Source: an uncultured Pseudomonadota bacterium
GTDB lineage: Bacteria; Pseudomonadota; Alphaproteobacteria; Rs-D84
Length of the DNA stretch: 20,128 nucleotides
Assembly (NCBI GenBank): GCA_900313285.1
Contig: OMQP01000007.1
Coordinates: forward strand, 1 to 20,128
Reading direction: 5' to 3'
Position 1 is the first letter of the stretch, and each line of letters starts with the position of its first letter. A program made the position numbers and the translations under genes. The notes below the pieces were generated by a model that saw nothing but the letters and a program-made list of their open reading frames with translations, searched no databases and had not been told where the DNA came from. Positions 5,785 to 14,078 of the stretch are shown here, one piece after another.

Positions 5785-8769
5785 ATGTCAATTTTTGCCC
5801 GTTTTCTGTGTGTTGCACGAACTGCGTTGTTTGCAGCACTGGTGTTTTTTGTTGCGTTGTTTAATGCAAATGCTGTTGATTGTGCATCAAATGAATTTGA
5901 AGTAAACGGTGTGTGTATCGAAGAAAAATTCTTGATAACGACAACCAATTTGAACACAAATAAAACATTTAAATTTGTTTTATCTGCTGCTGGAACATTT
6001 TATGTTGATTGGGGGGATGGTACCACAGAGCCAATAATACGAAATGATACAACACCAACAGAATATTCTCATACTTATTCCTCTGGTGGTGTCAAATTTA
6101 TAAAATTTGGTGGATTGGCAACAGAATATAATACGACACAATATAGCAACGATAAAGATCCGTCTGGTGCGGCAATCAGATTTGGTCAAACCAGTACGAA
6201 CATCTCTACGGGGACAGCGGGAAGTCCAACATTAATTCAAAGTATATCAGGCAGTGTTGGTTCAGTGTTTCCAACGTTAGGTGATGGTTCTAATAATAAT
6301 CAAAATCCAACATTTTTTGAATTTTGTCACGGATGTTCGAATTTAACAAGTGTCAGCCCCACTCTGTTTTCTGGTGTGACAAAGGCAAAAAAGAATTTAT
6401 TCCGTTCCGTGTTTGATAAATGTTCAAAACTTGTAAGTATACCGGAAAATATATTTAATGGAGTAAGTGGTTCGGCAGAAAGTATGTTTCGAAGTGCCTT
6501 TTATGAATGTTCTGCGTTATCGGATTTGCCGGCAAATCTGTTTTCTGGTATAGATGGTGCAGCACCTACTATGTTTATGTATACGTTCCAAGGAACCACA
6601 GGATTAAGTGGTAAATATATTCCTGCAACGTTGTTTTCTGGATTAAAAAATCAATCAGCAAACAAGTTGTTTGATGGTGTGTTTAACAAGTCGAATCTTT
6701 TAAGTGTTACTGATGGCTGTCCTGCAGGAACCAGTCGCGTTTATACGGTGTATGACAGTTTATGGAATAATAAAATTGCCTGTGAAGTAGACATTGTGTT
6801 TTCCTGTACAGGTTTGGAATACAAAAGCGGAAATGAATGTAAAACATGTCCAACGGGATATGATGATGACACTGCTGATGGAAAAACAGATATTTCTGAT
6901 TGTAAGATAACCTGTCCTGCGGGTAAATGGACTGGTGAATATGAAAAATTGGATTATATAGAAGCCAGTGGAACACAGTATATAGATACTGGATATTCTA
7001 TACCTGCGTCTTTTACAAGTTTTGAAGCGCAATTTGAAACAAGTTCAGGTTCGCAAGTAAGAGGTAATATTGGGCATTTTGCTGGAAACCAGGATGCTAC
7101 GAGTGGGCATGCAATAAATTTTAAAGATAACAAGTTTGGCCTTTGGGTCGAACAAGTCATCGACGGAGTAAACTATGGAAGCAAAATAACTGCTGGTGGA
7201 ACATTTAACGCCGAAGAAAGAAGAACAGTAAATTATAAAATTCATGGTAATAAAAGAGATTTGATAGTGGTTGGAATTGGATCGAGTACAAATCAAGAAT
7301 TTGTCGGTTCTATTCAATCTGCAAATACTTATAAATTGTTTTCAAATGGTGCGGGGACTAATGACAAAATGCTTGAAGGGCGTATTCACTGGTTTAAAAT
7401 ATACGAAAATGACAATTTAATATTTGATTTTATTCCTGTACGTCGTGTATCAGATAATGCAATTGGTATGTATGATCAGGTCAGCGGACGTTTTTTTGGT
7501 AATGACGGAACTGGTGATTTTGTTGCTGGGTCGTTTACGACGCCGCAAATAATTGGTGGTTCGGTTTGCGAAAATGTTGGTTTTGGACATTATTCTGGGG
7601 CAAGTACGACAGGTTATGGTTCTGTAAGTACAAGAAACGCTTGTGATCCTGGTGAAATTACTGATACTGAAACTTCAACAAGCAGTGCCGATTGTTACAG
7701 CAACTCTGGGGTTGCAGTATGTTCTGCGGGTACATATTTGCCGGCGAATTCTGAAACTTGTGTTGCCTGTACGGCTGGAAATTGGTGCCCTGGGGGGCTG
7801 TTGAATTTTAGTAATGAAGACCAGGGCTTATATAGTTGTGCTGCGGAAATTGGTACTGGTTGGACCAGTGTGGCGGGTTCGGACGAACAGACGGATTGTT
7901 ATTATTTAATATCTTTGAATAAAAATGGTTATTCTGGAAATATATACGCTAATGGTGGAACCGGATGTTCTGTCGTCGCAGATGCTATTACTACAAATAA
8001 TGCACAATTAAAATTATTTTATAATACCGAATGTACGTTGCCTAATATCAGTTTCTCTGGTCAATATGGCAATTTGTATGCGGCTACAGATAGTTGGGCA
8101 GCAACAAACGGTGTTACCGATGTAGCAGTGATAACAATATCGCCAACCACTACAACACCAGCCGTTACAACATATTATGCACGAAAATCTTGTGTGGCCG
8201 GTAAACGTGCGTCAGGTGGTACGTGTGTGGCATGCGGCGCGCACAGTAGTTCAGAGGCAGGCAATGCTCTTCCAACATGTACCTGTGATGATGGTTATAC
8301 GGCTGATGGTAGCCCAACCGGTTCAATGCAAAGCGAAGGCGCTTGTATAGAAATAGATGATAGTTTTATTAGATGCGTTGGTGGTTATTACTTGCCATTA
8401 AACAGTCAAACATGTCAATTATGTGAACAAAATAATTATTGCTCTGGCGGTGCGTTTTTGCCGGGTGAAACAAATCAGGGGATAACACCCTGCCCGAATT
8501 CATTATATTCGCCAGCAGGTATGTCGAATGCCGAACAGTGTGGCAGAATATTAAGAATGGAAAATGATATAGTGTATTTACGCAGCACACACCAGACAAC
8601 ACCGTCTTTAAATGTGGATGTTGATAACGACGGCACACCAGATTTCTTTGGAAACATGACACAAACAAATGTTCCAATGACTACTGGTTCTTCGCGCAGA
8701 TTAGAGGTTGAATATAATAATCAGCTGTGGTATGTTTACGATGACAGTGTTGATGTAAACGCTCAGTAA
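5785..8769 (+). CDS. Large secreted mosaic protein: LRR-like repeats, LamG-like module, Cys-rich repeats
   Basis: A 994-residue exported protein. Residues 1-30 form a signal peptide (hydrophobic stretch, A-x-A before V31). Residues 50-110 hold a WGDGT...HTY segment like that preceding BspA/DUF285 repeats. About 186-305 are four imperfect 29-31 residue leucine-rich-like repeats with the frame LxxxPxxLFSG...MFRxxFxxCS. About 386-585 are a LamG/concanavalin-like module, from YIEASGTQYIDTGY to GMYDQVSGRFFGNDGTGDF. Short Cys-rich modules (340-380, 595-705, 803-920) resemble growth-factor-receptor type CxxC repeats (CPAG, CVACTAGNWCPGG). The last ~70 residues (DNDGTPDFFG to LWYVYDDSV) look like a separate conserved tail. 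There is no membrane anchor or LPxTG. The start has a GAAAGG ribosome binding site. It probably acts at or outside the cell surface, in adhesion or glycan binding; that is inference. It is followed at 12 bases by a small membrane protein. Confidence 0.85.
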   Translation: MSIFARFLCVARTALFAALVFFVALFNANAVDCASNEFEVNGVCIEEKFLITTTNLNTNKTFKFVLSAAGTFYVDWGDGTTEPIIRNDTTPTEYSHTYSSGGVKFIKFGGLATEYNTTQYSNDKDPSGAAIRFGQTSTNISTGTAGSPTLIQSISGSVGSVFPTLGDGSNNNQNPTFFEFCHGCSNLTSVSPTLFSGVTKAKKNLFRSVFDKCSKLVSIPENIFNGVSGSAESMFRSAFYECSALSDLPANLFSGIDGAAPTMFMYTFQGTTGLSGKYIPATLFSGLKNQSANKLFDGVFNKSNLLSVTDGCPAGTSRVYTVYDSLWNNKIACEVDIVFSCTGLEYKSGNECKTCPTGYDDDTADGKTDISDCKITCPAGKWTGEYEKLDYIEASGTQYIDTGYSIPASFTSFEAQFETSSGSQVRGNIGHFAGNQDATSGHAINFKDNKFGLWVEQVIDGVNYGSKITAGGTFNAEERRTVNYKIHGNKRDLIVVGIGSSTNQEFVGSIQSANTYKLFSNGAGTNDKMLEGRIHWFKIYENDNLIFDFIPVRRVSDNAIGMYDQVSGRFFGNDGTGDFVAGSFTTPQIIGGSVCENVGFGHYSGASTTGYGSVSTRNACDPGEITDTETSTSSADCYSNSGVAVCSAGTYLPANSETCVACTAGNWCPGGLLNFSNEDQGLYSCAAEIGTGWTSVAGSDEQTDCYYLISLNKNGYSGNIYANGGTGCSVVADAITTNNAQLKLFYNTECTLPNISFSGQYGNLYAATDSWAATNGVTDVAVITISPTTTTPAVTTYYARKSCVAGKRASGGTCVACGAHSSSEAGNALPTCTCDDGYTADGSPTGSMQSEGACIEIDDSFIRCVGGYYLPLNSQTCQLCEQNNYCSGGAFLPGETNQGITPCPNSLYSPAGMSNAEQCGRILRMENDIVYLRSTHQTTPSLNVDVDNDGTPDFFGNMTQTNVPMTTGSSRRLEVEYNNQLWYVYDDSVDVNAQ

Positions 8770-8781
8770 AAAGGAAATAAT

Positions 8782-8970
8782 ATGAATAAAAAGTCAGATT
8801 TTAAACGTTTTTGTGAAACAATGTGGATTATGGCTAAATATGATGTGTTGCCATGGATGATTGGTGCGGGAATTGTTGCTGCAGTAACATTAGGGGTTAT
8901 AGACAGCAAGAAAAAAGGCACATGGTCTCAAGAAACAGATCTTTCAACTATTTTTCAGAAGCAAAGATAA
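8782..8970 (+). CDS. Small membrane protein, 62 residues
   Basis: Not recognised. A charged N-terminus is followed by one hydrophobic segment at about residues 23-41 (VLPWMIGAGIVAAVTLGVI) and a short polar tail. It has an AAAGGA ribosome binding site. It starts 12 bases after the stop of the secreted mosaic protein, so the two are almost certainly co-transcribed. It could assist export or anchoring of that protein, but nothing in the sequence proves this. Confidence 0.7.
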   Translation: MNKKSDFKRFCETMWIMAKYDVLPWMIGAGIVAAVTLGVIDSKKKGTWSQETDLSTIFQKQR

Positions 8971-8973
8971 AAG

Positions 8974-9002
8974 TTGACAAATAATATTTTTTGGTTAATA
9001 AT
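8974..9002 (+). promoter_or_regulatory. Possible promoter of the 58-residue membrane protein
   Basis: A perfect TTGACA (8974-8979), then AATAAT at 17 bases (8997-9002). A TAATAC at 19 bases is an alternative. It lies directly after the stop of the preceding small gene. Confidence 0.45.
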
Positions 9003-9033
9003 ACTGTGTGTATATGAACCAAAAAGGTAAAAA

Positions 9034-9210
9034 ATGAAAAAATTTAAAACAGAACGTGAATGGTCAGATTTGGAACGTGCAGATAAAGTTGCTTTGTTCG
9101 TAGGAATTTTTATAGGTATGATTCTTGCAGGAACCTGCTTTGCACAATCTAACAGATACAATCAGTTGAAAAGCAATATAGTAAAAACAGAAATGGTAAA
9201 TCATCGTTAA
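9034..9210 (+). CDS. Small membrane protein, 58 residues
   Basis: A short gene with ATG at 9034, an AAAGGT ribosome binding site 7 bases upstream, and TAA at 9208-9210. The product begins MKKFKTEREWSDLERADK and then has one hydrophobic segment at about residues 19-38 ending in GTCFA, followed by a polar C-terminus. It reads as a single-pass protein or an exported peptide with cleavage after CFA. It resembles the 62-residue neighbour in size and layout (charged N-terminus, one helix, short tail) but not clearly in sequence. It ends just before a strong terminator. Function unknown. Confidence 0.65.
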   Translation: MKKFKTEREWSDLERADKVALFVGIFIGMILAGTCFAQSNRYNQLKSNIVKTEMVNHR

Positions 9211-9230
9211 ATTTTGTTTTTGTTTATATA

Positions 9231-9258
9231 AAAAAACCGCCAAAACGGCGGTTTTTTT
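9231..9258. terminator. Bidirectional rho-independent terminator between the convergent gene sets
   Basis: An 11-bp stem (AAAAAACCGCC 9231-9241 with GGCGGTTTTTT 9247-9257) around a 5-base loop. It has a T-run on both strands, so it serves the plus-strand small-protein genes and minus-strand rpsI. Confidence 0.9.
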
Positions 9259-9276
9259 GTTTCCAATTCGCAGACA

Positions 9277-9804
9277 TTAACGTTTGCTGAACTGAGTTGA
9301 ACGACGTGCTTTGTGGAAACCATAGTGTTTACGTTCAACAACACGGCTATCGCGTGTAAGGAATCCAGCAGCTTTCAATGCTTTACGCAAATCTGGTTCT
9401 GCTTTTTCCAAAGCTTTTGAAATACCATGTTTTACAGCACCTGCTTGACCTGATAAACCGCCGCCTTGGACCATAGCAACAACGTCATAAGAACCATCGC
9501 GTTTTGTAATATCAAATGGTTGAACCAAAATCATTTGTAACACAGGACGTTTGAAATAAACTTTCATTTCAACGCCGTTAATTGTGATTTTGCCCTTACC
9601 TGGTGTCAAATATACACGTGCGACAGAATCTTTACGTTTACCAGTTGCATAAACAGAACCTGTTAATTTGGTTGTTGCAACTGTTGCTTCTGCTGCTTTT
9701 GGAGCCGCTGCTTTTTTTACTGTTTCTTTTTTTGCAGGGGCTGCTTTCTTTGCTGTTGTCTTAGCAGCTGTTTTTGTTGCTGCTGTTTTCTTTGTTTCTG
9801 CCAT
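9277..9804 (-). CDS. rpsI: 30S ribosomal protein S9 with long Lys/Ala N-terminal extension
   Basis: S9 is a small-subunit head protein whose C-terminal tail reaches the P-site tRNA. The conserved core runs from about residue 48 (SVYATGKRKDSVARV) to the invariant tail QFSKR at 171-175. QGGGLSGQAGAVKHGISKAL (113-132) is diagnostic. The protein is 175 residues against about 130 for E. coli; the excess is residues 1-46, made almost only of Ala, Lys, Thr and Pro, as in histone-H1-like tails. The start overlaps the rplM stop by one base (TAATG) and has a strong AAGGGGTGA ribosome binding site, so the extension is translated from a well-supported start. It forms the usual rplM-rpsI operon. Confidence 0.97.
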   Translation of the reverse strand: MAETKKTAATKTAAKTTAKKAAPAKKETVKKAAAPKAAEATVATTKLTGSVYATGKRKDSVARVYLTPGKGKITINGVEMKVYFKRPVLQMILVQPFDITKRDGSYDVVAMVQGGGLSGQAGAVKHGISKALEKAEPDLRKALKAAGFLTRDSRVVERKHYGFHKARRSTQFSKR

Positions 9805-10277
9805 TATTCACCCCTTTTATTTTTACGATTCAAACTTGCAAAATCGATAACAACTGGATTTTGTGCGGCATGTTTGTGTTCTGCGCCAGCGTAAACGTGT
9901 AATTTAGTTAAACGTTTGTTTGCCAAAGCAACTGCTGTGCGACGGCCCATCATGCGTTTAACAGCGTTTGTAACCAATTTTTCTGGTTTTTCACTGCGCA
10001 TTTGACCCAAAGTTCTTTCTTTGGTGCTGCCTGTCCATAAAGAGTGCCAAAAGAATTTTGTTTTTTCATCTTTGTGGCCTGTCAAAGCGACTTTGTCAGC
10101 GTTAATAATGATAACATGATCACCGCAATCCATGTTTGGTGTCCATGTTGGTTTGTTTTTGCCACGAAGGATGTTCGCTGTAAAAGCAGCCAAACGACCC
10201 AATGTGCAATTTGTTGCGTCAATCAGATACCATTTGGCTTCTAATTCGCATTTTTTCAATGATTTTGTTTGTGCCAT
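9804..10277 (-). CDS. rplM: 50S ribosomal protein L13
   Basis: L13 is an early-assembly large-subunit protein. The 157-residue product shows the family signatures: WYLIDATNCTLGRLAAFTA (16-34), GDHVIIINADKVALTG (52-67), the MMGRRTAVALANKRLTKLHVYAG segment (109-131) and EHKHAAQNP. The length is slightly over the E. coli 142 because of the short N-terminal lead. The start has an AAAGGT ribosome binding site. It is the first gene of rplM-rpsI, with a 17-base-spaced promoter about 40 bases upstream. Confidence 0.97.
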   Translation of the reverse strand: MAQTKSLKKCELEAKWYLIDATNCTLGRLAAFTANILRGKNKPTWTPNMDCGDHVIIINADKVALTGHKDEKTKFFWHSLWTGSTKERTLGQMRSEKPEKLVTNAVKRMMGRRTAVALANKRLTKLHVYAGAEHKHAAQNPVVIDFASLNRKNKRGE

Positions 10278-10316
10278 TGTTTTTACCTTTTAGTGTTTGT
10301 TTAAAATAGCGGGCAT

Positions 10317-10345
10317 ATTATGTATCAAACCCGCACAAAAGTCAA
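10317..10345 (-). promoter_or_regulatory. Promoter of rplM-rpsI, with flanking dyad
   Basis: TTGACT (-35, 10345-10340) and CATAAT (-10, 10322-10317) with a 17-base spacer on the minus strand. GCGGG (10334-10330 read on minus) and CCCGC (10313-10309) bracket the -10 box as an inverted repeat. Confidence 0.7.
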
Positions 10346-10372
10346 GAAAAATCTATATGGTATTATAATACC

Positions 10373-11065
10373 TTAATATTGTTTTTGTAATTCACCAAAC
10401 ATAAACATTTTATGTCTGTGAACAAACTCTACCCCATTTGATGCGTATGTATACTGGTTGTTTTTAACAATGTTTTGGTTTGCCATAACACTGGCTAATT
10501 CCTGGGCTAATATTATAGACCCGGGTTGTTTGTATTTAAAAGTCGCCTTGTCGCATAATGTTTTTAACAGTATATAAAGATTATACATTTCTTCGTCACC
10601 CATACAATATCTGGGCTCATTAGTGAAAATATCCCGGCAAAAATGTTTGTCTTTATAATCTTTGGCAAAAAATTTAAAATCTTGGATGATTTCATGCAAA
10701 TCGTCATTTTGGTTTTTTGGTGTTGCCGTCAAACCATAATATTTGCTGTGTGGTACACGATTTTGATGTTTTTTAATAATCCCGTTATACACTTTTGCTT
10801 CTTTAAAATCTTGTACAGGTATATGTTCATTTGTCAAAGGGTCGTGACAATCGTATTTATTAAAAGGTGGTTTGTTTTTGCGCACAATAAAAAAACGCGA
10901 ATCTTCATCATCCATCATTTCTGTGGATATATAATAATATGCCAAAAAGATATCATCGATCGTGATATCTTCCATGGCTTTCTTTTTGAAATTATCAAAA
11001 AATAACTTTGAAGGGCCAAAATTACCCCATGGGATTTGTTTAAATAATTCGATGTGTTTGTTCAT
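10373..11065 (-). CDS. Unrecognised 230-residue protein following argS
   Basis: I do not recognise this protein. It has no signal peptide or membrane segment. It is rich in Lys, Phe, Tyr and Asn, with scattered Cys and His. It begins 4 bases after the argS stop and lacks a clear Shine-Dalgarno, so it is likely translated by coupling and is the last gene of the cluster that starts at 15715. It ends directly against a 14-bp perfect palindrome (10359-10372), with no classical terminator. Its composition resembles the 331-residue unknown at 3222-4217, but I see no shared sequence. Confidence 0.8.
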   Translation of the reverse strand: MNKHIELFKQIPWGNFGPSKLFFDNFKKKAMEDITIDDIFLAYYYISTEMMDDEDSRFFIVRKNKPPFNKYDCHDPLTNEHIPVQDFKEAKVYNGIIKKHQNRVPHSKYYGLTATPKNQNDDLHEIIQDFKFFAKDYKDKHFCRDIFTNEPRYCMGDEEMYNLYILLKTLCDKATFKYKQPGSIILAQELASVMANQNIVKNNQYTYASNGVEFVHRHKMFMFGELQKQY

Positions 11066-11069
11066 AATT

Positions 11070-12779
11070 TTACATCTCGCTTGGAATCTTTAATCCCATT
11101 AAATCTATCGCGGTCGACAAAGTATCAAAAGCAAGTTTTGCAATATACAAACGCCCTGCTTTTATATCTGTTGGAATATCGTCTCTCAAAATTGGGCAAT
11201 TATGATAGAAATTATTTGTTAATTGGCATAAATCATATGCGTAATTAGCGATCATATCTGTTGCACGATTTTCGTATGCAGACAAAAGTGTTTTTTCAAA
11301 ATCCATAATTTCAATTAATAAACTGCGTTCTTCTGTCGTCAATGCGTACTCGTGTGGTTTTGAAAAATCGCCATTTGCACGTTTTAATACAGAATTTAAA
11401 CGAACCGCAGTATATAATATATATGGTCCTGTTTTTCCTTCAAAACTGGTTATAGCAGATGGTTCAAATATATAATCTGATTTTACATCGTGTAATAAAT
11501 CATTGAATTTTACAGCTGCCAAAGCGATAATTTTTATTGTTTCATCATCTAATTTTTTACCAGATTCTGCAACGCGGGCTTTCACTGCTTCATTAGCAAT
11601 GTCTATTATGTCATCTAACCCAGCAGCATTTCCGTCGCGTGTTTTAAATGGTTTTCCGTCTTTGCCATTTATTGTGCCGTATCCAATATGTTCGAATTTG
11701 TCATATGGGTATATGCCAGACATATCGGCAGCACGGAATAATTGTTCAAAATGCAATGATTGACGTAAATCTGTAAAATAAATAATTCTGTCTGGATTAT
11801 CAACTTGTTTACGGCAATAAACAGCAGCTAAATCAGTAGAATCATAAGTGTCTGCACCACGTGAATCGCGCCACATATATGGTGGCATTGGTGCAGTATC
11901 TGTATCACGTTTTACATTTATTACCTGGGCGCCATCACTTTCGTAAATCATGTTTTTTGCGCGTAATATTTGTTCAACAGGTTCCAAATATTTTGCAGCA
12001 TTTCTTTCGCCCAAATCATAATCAAACGGTAAAATATTTAATCTTTGTACTGTGTTATTCATCGTGCGCAAAGATATAGCCAAAAATTTTTCATATAACG
12101 CAAAATATCCCGGGTGACCTGCTTGGAATTTTGCTTTGATTTCCTGAGCACGCGCTTGAAATTCAGAGTTTTCTTTGGCAAAAGCGGATGCAGATGGATA
12201 ATAATTATTTAATTCTTTTTCATCTATTTCATAATCAACAGGTGTTTTTGGATCAAAATCATCCTGGAAATATGGTAACTCTGGGTGTAAACGTTCTATC
12301 CAGGCAATAATCAACCCCATAGGTTTTCCCCAATCTCCAATATGATTCCATGAAAACGTTTTATGTCCCAAAAATTTTGTAATACGATTAAATGTATCCC
12401 CAACGATAGATGTTCTTAAATGTCCAATGTGTAAAGATTTTGCAACATTATATGCTCCGTAATCCATATCTATTGTTAAAGGTTTGGTTGCAATCATTTG
12501 TTTTGGGGCGACAGCATTTTGCAAAATAAAATCATTTTTGATTTTTATATTTATAAATCCTGGTCCTGCAATAGACACATTTTCAACAAAATCTAATTCT
12601 TGTAATTTTGGTGCAATTTGTGCAGCTAATTCGCGAGGATTTTTGCCTTCCGTTTTTGCACTGACCATTGCTGCGTTTGTTGAAAAATCGCCAAAATCAC
12701 GATTTTTTGGTGTTTCCAAATTGGCTTTAAAACCCAATTTTTCGTTTATACTGTCTGACACATATTTATACAAATTCAT
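11070..12779 (-). CDS. argS: Arginyl-tRNA synthetase
   Basis: A class I synthetase that charges tRNA-Arg. The 569-residue protein starts with the additional N-terminal tRNA-recognition domain (about 1-90, with FGDFSTNAAM and GPGFINIKI). The catalytic HIGH motif is at 117-120 in NVAKSLHIGHLRTS. The KMSKS motif is replaced by KPFKTRDG (376-383), which is usual for ArgRS. The C-terminal anticodon-binding domain has the family's QLTNNFYHNCPIL (519-531) and ends ALD-like as IDLMGLKIPSEM. The length is typical. It starts 14 bases after the histidine kinase stop with a GGA ribosome binding site and is translated with that operon. Catalytic features are complete, so it should be functional. Confidence 0.97.
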   Translation of the reverse strand: MNLYKYVSDSINEKLGFKANLETPKNRDFGDFSTNAAMVSAKTEGKNPRELAAQIAPKLQELDFVENVSIAGPGFINIKIKNDFILQNAVAPKQMIATKPLTIDMDYGAYNVAKSLHIGHLRTSIVGDTFNRITKFLGHKTFSWNHIGDWGKPMGLIIAWIERLHPELPYFQDDFDPKTPVDYEIDEKELNNYYPSASAFAKENSEFQARAQEIKAKFQAGHPGYFALYEKFLAISLRTMNNTVQRLNILPFDYDLGERNAAKYLEPVEQILRAKNMIYESDGAQVINVKRDTDTAPMPPYMWRDSRGADTYDSTDLAAVYCRKQVDNPDRIIYFTDLRQSLHFEQLFRAADMSGIYPYDKFEHIGYGTINGKDGKPFKTRDGNAAGLDDIIDIANEAVKARVAESGKKLDDETIKIIALAAVKFNDLLHDVKSDYIFEPSAITSFEGKTGPYILYTAVRLNSVLKRANGDFSKPHEYALTTEERSLLIEIMDFEKTLLSAYENRATDMIANYAYDLCQLTNNFYHNCPILRDDIPTDIKAGRLYIAKLAFDTLSTAIDLMGLKIPSEM

Positions 12780-12793
12780 AATAAATCCAATTT

Positions 12794-14074
12794 TTATAAA
12801 GGTAAAACTACGCGAACTTTTAATCCACCAAGATCACTGTCTTCCAAGAATATTTGTCCGCCATGATTTTCAATAGCTGTTTGTGCGATGGACAGCCCTA
12901 ACCCTGTTCCGCCTGTTGAATCACTGCGCGATTCATCTAAACGAACAAACGGTTGCATCGCTAATGCTTTTTTGTCATCAGGAATTCCAATTCCATCATC
13001 TTCAATTGTGACGACAACAGAATCTTCATTGTCTGTTTCTGTAATTTTCAATGTCTTCTTTGCATATCTAGCTGCGTTTTCTACTATGTTTGTAAATGCA
13101 CTAGTTAATGCAGCAGGACGTGCATAAAATAATGCAGGGGTTTCAGGAAAATCTAAAATAATTTTCTTTTTTGGTGCCGCGTCACGTGCAATTCTGGTTA
13201 ACATTGCTGGCAATTCAACTGATTGTTCTATTTCTGGCATTTCGCCACGCGCAAAGGCCAAATATCCATTAACCATTTCGCTCATGCGATCAATATCGTG
13301 TAACAAATCTTCTTTTGTTACAGAATCTGTTTCTACGGCCAAACGCATGCGAGTCAAAGGTGTCTTTAAGTCGTGCCCAACTGCATTTAACATATCTGTA
13401 CGCGTTTTATTATATCTGTTAAGTCGTTCTTTCATTGTGATCATAGCGCTGGCAGCTTCGCGAATTTCGGAAGAACCACTTGGCTTAAATCCCGGAACAT
13501 CCATACCGCGTCCAAATTTATTAGCGGCTTTTGCGATATTACGAATACTGCGTGTGTGAAATATAACAAAAGGTGTAATTAAGATAGATACAATTAAAAT
13601 TGCACCGACAACCCAGATTAAGAATACTTCTGCACTGGTTGAATAAATACGATACATGCTCGTTGCAAAAGTTGCAGTTTTATCGTCTTTTATAGGAATA
13701 TCGATAAATATTAATCTTTTTGCGCGATCTATGTATATATTTGCGGGTTGTTTGATTCTGTTTTGTAATTCTTTTGCTAAATGCCCTGCTTCTATTGAAT
13801 TATTATCGTTGTGTTTTGGCCTGTTTAATTTTTCGTGAATTGAAACATTTATACCAATGTCTTGAGCTAACATTTGAACAGATTTTTCGTCCCCACGATT
13901 CATGAAATTCAACATGGTTGTCACTTCGCCAGCCAATGTACGCGCCAATGTTGCATGAACTCTTTTCCAATGGTTGCCGAAAAAAGCATTAGCAACAATT
14001 AACAATGCGACAATCAAAGGAATCAACACCATTAAAATTGTGCGTCCTAAAAAGCTGCGAGGTATCATTTTCAT
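12794..14074 (-). CDS. EnvZ-like sensor histidine kinase
   Basis: A membrane sensor that autophosphorylates and signals to the adjacent regulator. Of 426 residues, TM1 is at about 12-32 and TM2 at 149-171, with a periplasmic sensor domain of about 115 residues between them. A HAMP domain spans about 172-222. The H-box is GHDLKTPLTRMRL with phospho-acceptor His234, very close to that of EnvZ. The N-box is NIVENAARYA (329-338), the G1 box DDGIGIP (359-365) and the G2 box GGTGLGL (388-394). It starts 4 bases after the response-regulator stop, with an AGGTAAAG ribosome binding site; the start could also be Met3. The EnvZ/osmosensor class is clear, but the stimulus is not. Confidence 0.93.
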   Translation of the reverse strand: MKMIPRSFLGRTILMVLIPLIVALLIVANAFFGNHWKRVHATLARTLAGEVTTMLNFMNRGDEKSVQMLAQDIGINVSIHEKLNRPKHNDNNSIEAGHLAKELQNRIKQPANIYIDRAKRLIFIDIPIKDDKTATFATSMYRIYSTSAEVFLIWVVGAILIVSILITPFVIFHTRSIRNIAKAANKFGRGMDVPGFKPSGSSEIREAASAMITMKERLNRYNKTRTDMLNAVGHDLKTPLTRMRLAVETDSVTKEDLLHDIDRMSEMVNGYLAFARGEMPEIEQSVELPAMLTRIARDAAPKKKIILDFPETPALFYARPAALTSAFTNIVENAARYAKKTLKITETDNEDSVVVTIEDDGIGIPDDKKALAMQPFVRLDESRSDSTGGTGLGLSIAQTAIENHGGQIFLEDSDLGGLKVRVVLPL

Positions 14075-14078
14075 TTCT

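Noticed and set aside
5618..5839. N-terminal extension of trigger factor up to 5839
   Set aside because: It covers the tig promoter, is low-complexity Phe/Lys, and the ATG at 5617 has the ribosome binding site and family N-terminus.
6707..7317. Several minus-strand ORFs inside the secreted mosaic gene
   Set aside because: No ribosome binding sites, and they mirror the Cys-rich coding frame.
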